From CAIPVR01 sp049316905 (GTDB lineage Bacteria; Actinomycetota; Acidimicrobiia; Acidimicrobiales; Microtrichaceae): 14,460 nucleotides of DNA. Positions 1 through 6,900 of this stretch are shown here, one piece after another. Under the pieces are notes generated by a model. The model was not told the origin of the DNA. It did not search any database and saw only the letters and a list, made by a program, of their open reading frames with translations. How positions within the stretch are numbered: position 1 is the first letter of the stretch; the number at the start of each line of letters is the position of its first letter. The position numbers were made by a program, and so were the translations under genes. The stretch lies in NCBI GenBank assembly GCA_049316905.1, contig JBMOJH010000087.1:1-14460 (forward strand). The letters run 5' to 3'.

Positions 1-60
1 CCCGAACTGACGCTGGACCGCCTGGTCGCCGAGGGTGAGCTCGACCAGCGGAGCGGCTGA
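1..60 (+). CDS. C-terminal end of an unidentified gene (partial)
   Basis: Frame 1 is open from the first base and reads PELTLDRLVAEGELDQRSG before a TGA at 58-60. The residue mix is that of a normal protein tail: acidic, helix-like and free of low-complexity sequence. The gene therefore probably enters from the left and stops here. Nineteen residues are too few to name a family. If the next gene starts at its earliest GTG (35), the two overlap by 26 bases, which would suggest cotranscription and translational coupling. Confidence 0.55.
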   Translation, partial: PELTLDRLVAEGELDQRSG

Positions 61-1837
61 GCCGCAGCATCCCCGGGCCGGGGTGTCGACGGGAGCGCCC
101 AGCGGCCAAGATGGTCCGGTGGAGCCGGGCAACGAGGGAACCGCCGACGGGGCCGACCTCGATCGGGAGCCGTCCGAGCAGGTCGAGATCGAGCCCTGGA
201 TCGCCGTGTGGGGCCCGGAGGAGCTGTGGCCCGGCCAAGCGGAACGGCAGGACGAGCTGCGGCGCCGCACCGGCGCCGAGTTCGGGAGCCGTGTCTACGT
301 GGCGGAGGGCGCACACGTCGCCTGCGAGTCGCTGCGCATGGGGGACCGCAGCTTCGCGGCGCACGGCTGCGTGCTGCGCGACCGACTGGTGATCGGCGAC
401 GACGTGTCGCTCAACCCGTACGTCACGCTGGCAGGACGGGTGCGCATCGGCAACGGGGTGCGGATCGCCTCCCACGCCGCGCTGTTCGGGTTCAACCATG
501 TCTTCGACGACCTGGACACACCGATCTGGCTCCAGGGACTGGACGAACGCGGCATCGTCGTCGAGGACGACGTCTGGATCGGCACCCACGCAGTCGTCAC
601 CGACGGCGTGACGATCGGGGCCCACAGCGTCGTCGCCGCCGGAGCGGTGATCACTCGCGACGTCCCACCGTGGTCGGTGGTCGCCGGAGTGCCGGCCCGC
701 GTGATCGCCGACCGTCGGACGTCGGAACGCAGCACACCGAGCCTCATCCAGAGGCGGACCGATGTCGAGCGCTGGATCGAACGTGTCGCCGAGCAGTGGC
801 CCGACGTGCTGGACCACCACCGGACACCTGAGGGAGCCGCCGTCCGATACGTCGACGTTCCGGGCGGCCCACAGCGGATCCGACCGACCTGCGACGCCAT
901 CGAGATCGCCGCGGCCTTCGGCGATGTGGCGCGCGCCGGACCGGTCGAGGAACTGACCTCTTGGCTCCGGGGCCTCCAGGACCCGGTCACCGGGCTCGTC
1001 ACCGAGCCCCGCGAACCGGCGCTGGGACCGGATCCACTCGCGCTCGACCACGACGCCGAGTGGCACCAGTACGGAGTGCTCTCGGTCGGCTATGCGCTCG
1101 AGGTCCTCGGCAGCCACCTGGAGCACCCCGTCCACGTCGTCCACGACTGCACGACCGAGGACCTGCTGGGACGACTGGACGCGCTCCCGTGGCCAGAACT
1201 CGCCTGGCCCGCCGGCGCCTGGGTCGACTTCTGGGGCACTGCCGCCTACCAGAACCGACGCCACCACGGACTGGACGACCCCATCGACGGCGTCATCGGG
1301 TGGATGACCCGCCGGGTCGATCCGCTCACCGGCATGTGGGGTGGCCCCAACCGGACGTGGGGCTGGCTCATGCCGGTCAACGGCTGGTACCGGGCGGTCC
1401 GGGGCACCTTCGCCCAGTTCGGTGTCGCCGTCCCCCACCCCGAGGAGGTGCTCGACACCGTCGCCGCCCACTCCCGCCAGCACGGTTGGTTCGCCGACCG
1501 GGAACGGACCGCCTGCGACGTGCTCGACGTCGTCCACCCCATCTGGCTGTGCACGAAGCAGACCGAGCACCGTCGCGACGAGCTGCGCGACGCCGCACGG
1601 CGCATGCTCCACGACCTGCCGGCCCACTGGGTCGACGGTCAGGGCTTCGCCTTCTCGCCCGACCAGCCGCCCGGCCTGCAGGGCACCGAGATGTGGTTGT
1701 CGATCGCGTTCCTGCTCGCCGACCACCTGGGCGCCGCGGACTCGCTGCCGTGGCGTCCGAGGGGTGTGCACCGTCCGGAGCCGGTCGGTTCCGACACCCT
1801 CGGCCCTCCCCTGTCGGCACCCGGTCGCACACCGTGA
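35..1837 (+). CDS. Hexapeptide-repeat O-acyltransferase fused to an alpha-toroid-like C-terminal domain
   Basis: The 600-residue protein has two parts. Residues about 85-227 are a left-handed beta-helix with hexapeptide repeats (VVEDDVWIG, GVTIGAHSVV, AGAVITRDV), ending in the VVAGVPARVI motif of CoA-dependent maltose/NodL/xenobiotic-type acetyltransferases. His155 in FGFNHVF is the likely catalytic base. Acyl transfer to a sugar or other hydroxyl is the expected chemistry. Residues about 240-575 are helical and Trp-rich, with recurring DP-TG turns (QDPVTGLV near 315, VDPLTGMWGG near 428) as in alpha/alpha toroids. I infer a carbohydrate- or lipid-binding fold but cannot name the family. The first 50 or so residues are low-complexity, and GTG codons at 83 and 119 are alternative starts. 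GTG 35 has GAGG directly against it and overlaps the previous gene. The stop overlaps the next start (GTGA). The acyltransferase domain is secure; the acceptor is unknown. Confidence 0.85.
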   Translation: MSSTSGAAEPQHPRAGVSTGAPSGQDGPVEPGNEGTADGADLDREPSEQVEIEPWIAVWGPEELWPGQAERQDELRRRTGAEFGSRVYVAEGAHVACESLRMGDRSFAAHGCVLRDRLVIGDDVSLNPYVTLAGRVRIGNGVRIASHAALFGFNHVFDDLDTPIWLQGLDERGIVVEDDVWIGTHAVVTDGVTIGAHSVVAAGAVITRDVPPWSVVAGVPARVIADRRTSERSTPSLIQRRTDVERWIERVAEQWPDVLDHHRTPEGAAVRYVDVPGGPQRIRPTCDAIEIAAAFGDVARAGPVEELTSWLRGLQDPVTGLVTEPREPALGPDPLALDHDAEWHQYGVLSVGYALEVLGSHLEHPVHVVHDCTTEDLLGRLDALPWPELAWPAGAWVDFWGTAAYQNRRHHGLDDPIDGVIGWMTRRVDPLTGMWGGPNRTWGWLMPVNGWYRAVRGTFAQFGVAVPHPEEVLDTVAAHSRQHGWFADRERTACDVLDVVHPIWLCTKQTEHRRDELRDAARRMLHDLPAHWVDGQGFAFSPDQPPGLQGTEMWLSIAFLLADHLGAADSLPWRPRGVHRPEPVGSDTLGPPLSAPGRTP

Positions 1838-2292
1838 CACATCGAGCGGAGCTACCGGCGGAGGACCACCACGGGATCGACCGACTGGTCGCCGCCTACG
1901 CGGACACCGTCACCCGCAGGGCCTGGAACGAACTGGTCGACCTGTTCCTCCCCGAGGCCGTGGTGCACATCGACACCGTCACCCGTCCGGCGTTCGAGGT
2001 CGTCGGACCAGCTGCGCTCGGCGAGTTCATCGGCGGTGCCGTCGAGCGGTTCGACTTCTTCGAGTTCGTGCCGCTCAACCTGGTGACCTGGCCCGACCCG
2101 GCCGGAGACGGGGCCCGGGCCGGGGCCCGGCTGCACATGTGCGAGATCCGACGGAACGCTGTGGACGGCGAGTGGACGACCGCCTACGGCCGATACGACG
2201 ATCTGGTCGAACGCCGCGGCGGCCACTGCAGGCGGGCTGAGGCCCGCGACGGTCGGCGGGGCCCTGCCGGCCGCTCCACGACCACGACGTAG
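1834..2292 (+). CDS. SnoaL-like / NTF2-fold protein
   Basis: This 152-residue protein has the layout of the SnoaL-like polyketide-cyclase/NTF2 superfamily. An N-terminal helix (DRLVAAYADTV) is followed by the hallmark W-x-E-L-V-D-L-F-x-P-E-A-V segment at residues 31-43, then HIDTVTRPAFEVVGPAALGEFI, and later strands LHMCEIRR and TTAYGRYDDLVERR. Members form small cone-shaped domains that act as cyclases, isomerases, dehydratases or ligand binders, and sequence alone does not say which. The GTG start at 1834 overlaps the upstream stop in a GTGA, so translation is probably coupled to the acyltransferase. The tail is odd: where the family usually has a W-x-F-x-x-R strand, this protein reads HCRRAEARD and then an Arg/Gly/Thr-rich end (RSTTTT). 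That could be drift or a late frameshift. Confidence 0.78.
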   Translation: MTHRAELPAEDHHGIDRLVAAYADTVTRRAWNELVDLFLPEAVVHIDTVTRPAFEVVGPAALGEFIGGAVERFDFFEFVPLNLVTWPDPAGDGARAGARLHMCEIRRNAVDGEWTTAYGRYDDLVERRGGHCRRAEARDGRRGPAGRSTTTT

Positions 2293-2295
2293 GGT
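2290..2295 (+). promoter_or_regulatory. Possible -10 element (TAGGGT) upstream of the aldehyde dehydrogenase
   Basis: TAGGGT fits the actinobacterial TANNNT -10 pattern and overlaps the TAG stop of the SnoaL-like gene. It would start transcription near 2302, giving a leader of roughly 57 bases that contains the GGAGA ribosome binding site. No clear -35 box is visible, so readthrough from the upstream genes is an equally good explanation. Confidence 0.25.
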
Positions 2296-2348
2296 TCGGT
2301 CAACCCGGGACCACCGGCCGCTTCGCACCCGCCACGCACCACCCGCAC

Positions 2349-2353
2349 GGAGA
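2349..2353 (+). promoter_or_regulatory. Ribosome binding site of the aldehyde dehydrogenase
   Basis: GGAGA lies six bases upstream of the GTG at 2360. This supports that GTG as the start, together with the position of the usual ALDH N-terminal strand (FIDGTW) at residue 8. Confidence 0.6.
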
Positions 2354-2359
2354 CCGAAC

Positions 2360-3784
2360 GTGATCGAACACCCGAGCTGCTTCATCGACGGCACCTGGTC
2401 GGACCCGGCCGACGGCCGCCCGTTCGAGGTGGTCGACCCGTCCACCGAGGAGCCGATCGGCACCGTCCTCCTCGGCGGGGCCGACGACGTGGACCGCGCC
2501 GTGGCGGCCGCCCGCGCGGCGTTCCCCTCGTACTCCCGCACCACGGTGGCCGAACGCCTCGACCTGCTCGCCGCAGTCACCGCGGCGTACGCCGAGCGGG
2601 TCGACGATCTGGCCGACCTCATCTCCCGGGAGATGGGCGCACCGGCGAAGCTGTCCGCCCGGGCCCAGGCCCCCGCCGGTCTCGCGCACCTCGCCACCAC
2701 GTCGGCCGCGCTGGAGGACCTCCCGCTCACCGAACACCGCGGGTCGAACGTGATCCGGCGCGAGGCGATCGGGGTGTGCGGCCTCATCACCCCCTGGAAC
2801 TGGCCGGCGAACCAGATCATGTGCAAGGTCGCACCCGCCCTCGCCGCCGGCTGCACGATGGTCCTCAAGCCCAGCGAGTTCACCCCGTTCAGCGCGATGG
2901 TGATCGCCGAGGCCCTCGACGCGGCCGGGGTCCCCGCCGGGGTGTTCAACCTCGTGGTCGGCGACGGTCCCGGCGTGGGGGCCGCCATCGCGGCCCATCC
3001 CGACGTGGACATGGTCTCGTTCACCGGCTCGACCGCCGCCGGGATCTCCGTGGCGCAGGCCGCGGCCACCACGGTGAAGCGGGTGAGCCAGGAACTGGGC
3101 GGCAAGTCGCCGAACGTGATCCTCCCCGGCGCCGACCTCGACCGGGCCGTGCGCGGGGGCGTCGTGACCTGCATGCAGAACTCCGGCCAGTCGTGCGACG
3201 CCCCCACCCGCATGCTCGTGCCGCGGGAGCACCTCGACCGGGCCGTCGAGGTGGCGGGAACCGTCGCGGGGAGCCTCGTGGTCGGGCCGCCCGACGGCGA
3301 GGGCGTGGATCTCGGGCCGGTGGCCAACCGCCGCCAGTTCGAGCGGGTCCAGCACCTGATCGGCGTGGGCGTCGAGGAAGGTGCCGAGCTGGTCTGCGGT
3401 GGTCCGGGCCGCCCCGACGGGCTCGACCGCGGCTGGTTCGTGCGCCCGACGGTGTTCAGCGGCGTCACGAACGACATGGCGATCGCCCGCCAGGAGGTGT
3501 TCGGCCCGGTGCTCGCCATCCTCGCCTACGACTCAGTGGACGAGGCCGTGGAGATCGCGAACGACACCGACTACGGGCTGGCCGCCTACGTCCAGGGCGC
3601 GACGGTCGACGACGCCGCCGAAGTGGGCTCCCGACTCCGTGCCGGCCAGGTCCACCTCAACGGGGCCGGTGCCGACTTCGCGGCGCCGTTCGGCGGGTTC
3701 AAGCAGTCGGGCAACGGCCGCGAGTGGGGCCGCGAGGGCCTGGAGGAGTTCCTGGAGGTTCAGGCGCTGCTGGGCGTGGAGTGA
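2360..3784 (+). CDS. NAD(P)+-dependent aldehyde dehydrogenase
   Basis: At 474 residues this is a full-length cytosolic ALDH-superfamily enzyme oxidising an aldehyde to a carboxylate. The motifs appear in order: the oxyanion Asn147 in TPWNWP, cofactor-binding KPSEFTP at 170-176, the FTGST turn at 221-225, general base Glu245 in QELGGKS, catalytic Cys279 in NSGQSCDAPTR, Glu379 in QEVFGP, and the C-terminal PFGGFKQSGNGRE. No key residue is missing. The substrate cannot be read from the sequence; the closest impression is of the broad-specificity actinobacterial enzymes that act on aliphatic or aromatic aldehydes. It lies 67 bases after the SnoaL-like gene and may be transcribed with it or from its own weak promoter. 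GC-rich hairpins follow its stop. Confidence 0.95.
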   Translation: MIEHPSCFIDGTWSDPADGRPFEVVDPSTEEPIGTVLLGGADDVDRAVAAARAAFPSYSRTTVAERLDLLAAVTAAYAERVDDLADLISREMGAPAKLSARAQAPAGLAHLATTSAALEDLPLTEHRGSNVIRREAIGVCGLITPWNWPANQIMCKVAPALAAGCTMVLKPSEFTPFSAMVIAEALDAAGVPAGVFNLVVGDGPGVGAAIAAHPDVDMVSFTGSTAAGISVAQAAATTVKRVSQELGGKSPNVILPGADLDRAVRGGVVTCMQNSGQSCDAPTRMLVPREHLDRAVEVAGTVAGSLVVGPPDGEGVDLGPVANRRQFERVQHLIGVGVEEGAELVCGGPGRPDGLDRGWFVRPTVFSGVTNDMAIARQEVFGPVLAILAYDSVDEAVEIANDTDYGLAAYVQGATVDDAAEVGSRLRAGQVHLNGAGADFAAPFGGFKQSGNGREWGREGLEEFLEVQALLGVE

Positions 3785-3804
3785 GCCCGACGCCCGCCGA
3801 GCGG

Positions 3805-3840
3805 CCCTGACCGGGCCCCACGACCCAGTCAGGGGGCCCG
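3805..3840 (+). terminator. Overlapping GC hairpins after the aldehyde dehydrogenase, possible terminator
   Basis: Two alternative stems share this stretch. CCCTGAC (3805-3811) pairs perfectly with GTCAGGG (3828-3834). CGGGCCCC (3812-3819) pairs perfectly with GGGGCCCG (3833-3840). The second is 8 bp of pure GC with a 13-base loop. No T-tract follows, so if it terminates transcription it does so in the T-less manner reported for some actinobacterial terminators. Its place just after the ALDH stop, and before the likely promoter of the next gene, fits a transcript boundary. Confidence 0.4.
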
Positions 3841-3882
3841 TGTGGGCAGGACGCCCCAGTGGTGCCGCCGGGTCCTGCATCG

Positions 3883-3888
3883 TAAGGT
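3883..3888 (+). promoter_or_regulatory. Candidate -10 element (TAAGGT) of the secreted-protein gene
   Basis: TAAGGT matches TANNNT in an otherwise very GC-rich stretch. Transcription would begin around 3895, leaving a leader of about 28 bases that contains a GGGAG ribosome binding site before GTG 3923. A -35 box is not clear. This element also argues against the longer reading frame that begins at 3842, since the promoter would then lie inside the gene. Confidence 0.4.
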
Positions 3889-3908
3889 GATTCAGTCGTC
3901 GGAGGGCT

Positions 3909-3913
3909 GGGAG
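3909..3913 (+). promoter_or_regulatory. Ribosome binding site that decides the start of the secreted protein
   Basis: GGGAG ends nine bases before GTG 3923, with a second GGAGGG at 3901-3906. This selects GTG 3923 over GTG 3842 and places a textbook signal peptide exactly at the N-terminus. The TTG at 3917 is in frame but too close to the GGGAG. Confidence 0.55.
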
Positions 3914-3922
3914 CTGTTGACG

Positions 3923-6900
3923 GTGCGAGCTGGGCATGTACGTCTGACTGCTGCGATCTCCGTCGTCCTGCTCGTGGCGTCGGTGCTCGTGGTCGCGGGA
4001 CCCGCACCCCGGGCGGCCGCCGCCGGCCCGTGCGATCCGCCCGTCACGAACGTCATCGCCTGCGAGAACTCACTGCCGGGCACGCCCCGGACCGAGTGGG
4101 AGGTCACCGGCGACGGGGACGCCGCACTCCAGGGCTTCGCCACCCAGATGAGCCTGACGGCCGGCCAGACCCAGCAGTTCAAGGTCAAGGCCACGGCGAG
4201 CACCTACCGGATCGACATCTACCGGCTCGGGTACTACCAGGGGAACGGGGCCCGGAAGGTCGCCACGCTGCCCGGGCCGTTCCCGATCAACTCCCAGGTG
4301 GCCTGTGCCACCGACTCCTCCTCGGGCCTGGTCGACTGCGGGAACTGGTCGGTGACCGCCACCTGGGACGTCCCTGCCGATGCGGTGTCGGGTGTGTACC
4401 TCGCCCGACTGGTGCGGACCGACAACGGCAGCGACAGCCAGATCCCGTTCGTGGTGCGCGACGAGGTCCGCAGGTCCGACGTCGTGGTCCAGACCTCCGA
4501 CTCCACCTGGCAGGCCTACAACACGTACGGCGGCAACAGCCTCTACCAGTGCACGGTGGCGTGCCCGTCCGGCGCCACGGTCGGCTACAAGGCCGCGTAC
4601 AAGGTCTCCTACAACCGGCCCTTCAACTCCGCCACCTACGACGGCGGCGCCAGCTGGCTCCCGTACGCCGAGATCCCGATGATCCGGTTCCTCGAGCGGA
4701 ACGGCTACGACGTCAGCTACATCAGCCAGCTCGACACCGAGCGCCGCCCGGCGCTGCTGCTCGATCACAAGCTGTTCATCTCGAGCGGCCACGACGAGTA
4801 CTGGTCCGGCAACCAGCGGTCGAACGTGGAGGCCGCGCGGGACCAGGGCGTGAGCCTGGCCTTCTTCAGCGGCAACGAGATGTTCTGGAAGACCAGGTAC
4901 GAGGCCGACTCGGCCGGCAACCCGGCCCGCACCCTGGTGTCGTACAAGGACACGAAGTTCGACGCACCGGCCGACCCGGTGGAGTGGACCGGCACCTGGC
5001 GCGATCCGCGGTTCCGGACGGCGACACCCGAGAACGCCCTGACGGGCCAGTACTTCATGGTGAACGCCGGCACCACCGACATCACCGTGCCGTCCCAGTA
5101 CGCCGCGCTGCGGATGTGGCGGAACACGCCGGTCGCCTCGCTCGCCCCCGGCCAGTCCCGGACGCTCGGGCCCGGGGTCGGCACCCTCGGCTACGAGTGG
5201 GACACCGTGCCCGACAACGGGTTCCGCCCCGCGGGGCTGTTCACGCTGTCGTCGACCACCGCGGGCAACCTGCAGGTGTTCACGAACTACGGGTCCACGG
5301 TCGCCGACGGCCAGAGCGCCACCCACAACCTGTCGCTGTACCGCGCCCCGAGCGGGGCCATGGTCTTCGGCGCCGGCACGGTGCAGTGGGCCTGGGGACT
5401 CGACGACGCCAACCGGAGCGGCAAGCCCGTCGATCCGGTGATGCAGCAGGCCACCGTCAACCTGTTCGCGGACATGGGGGTGCAGCCGGCCACGCTGATC
5501 AGCGGGCTGGTTGCCGCTACGAGGTCGACCAACACCGTCCGGCCCACCTCGACCATCACCTCCCCCGCGCCGTCGACCACCGTGGCGGACGGCACGGTGC
5601 TCACCCTCTCGGGGACGGCCACTGCCGCCCCGGGTGCCGTGGTGGCAGGGGTCGAGGTGTCCACCGACGGCGGCACCACGTGGCGTGCCGCCGGCATCCC
5701 TGCCGCTGCGGCATCCACCACGTGGAGCTACACCTGGACCGCCCACGGGTACCCGTCCACCACGATCCGCACCCGGGCGGTCGACGACGCGGGCCTGCTC
5801 GAGAACCCCGCGGCCGGCACGACGCTCGGGGTGACCTGCCCGTGCTCGGTCTGGGGCGGCGCGTTCACACCGGCCAAGGTGGACTCGGGTGACACGAACG
5901 CCATCGAGGTCGGCGTGAAGTTCAGCTCGGACGTGGCGGGCACCGTCAACGGCATCCGCTTCTACAAGTCGGCGGCCAACACCGGCACGCACGTCGGCAA
6001 CCTGTGGACCGCCTCGGGCCAACTGCTGGCGAGAGCCACCTTCACCAGCGAGGGCGCCACCGGCTGGCAACAGGTGAACTTCACGAGTCCGGTGACCATC
6101 CAGGCCGGCACCACGTACGTCGCGTCGTACTTCGCGCCCGTGGGGCGGTACTCGGCGGATGGCACCTATCTCTACGGCCAGCCCGCTCCCTATGCCGGCG
6201 CCGCCGGGGTGACCGACTCGAAGCCGCTGCGGATCCAGCGGGCCAACGGGACCAACGGCAACGGCGTCTACCGCTACGCCGGCGCCAGCGCCTTCCCCGA
6301 CCAGACCTTCAACGCCACCAACTACTGGGTCGACGTGAGCTTCACGCCGGCCCAGCCGCCGCCGGCCCCCACCGCGGTCCAGGCCTACCCGCGCAACGGT
6401 GCGGCGTCGGTCACGTGGTCGCTGCCGCCCGCGAACGCGGCGACCGTCACGAGCTACACGGTCACGCCGTACGCCGGCACCACCGCCCTCACTCCCGTGA
6501 CCGTCACCGGCAACCCCGCCGCCACCACCGCCACCGTCACCGGCCTCACCAACGGCACCGCCTACACCTTCACCGTCACCGCCACCAACAGCGCCGGCAC
6601 CAGCCCCGCCAGCGCGGCCAGCACCGCGGTCACCCCGTCCGCGTCGCTCACCCCTCCGGCCTCCACCATCACCTCCCCCTCCACCGGCGCCGCGCTCAGC
6701 GAGGGCAGCACCGCCACCATCACCGGCACCGCCACCACCAGCGGCGGCGCCGTCGTGACCGGCGTCGAGGTCTCCACCGACAACGGCACCACCTGGCGGC
6801 CCGCCACCGTCGCCGCCCAGGCCGCCACCACCACCTGGACCTTCGACTGGACCGTCGACGGCTACCCCTCCACCACCCTCCGCACCCGCACCACCGACAA

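Noticed and set aside
961..1833. Upstream extension of the SnoaL-like gene frame.
   Set aside because: It is Arg/Pro-rich out-of-frame translation of the acyltransferase gene. Family similarity begins only after GTG 1834.
3842..3922. An earlier GTG start for the secreted protein.
   Set aside because: It would put 27 residues, including Trp and Cys, before the signal peptide and would include the TAAGGT promoter-like element and both ribosome binding sites inside the gene.
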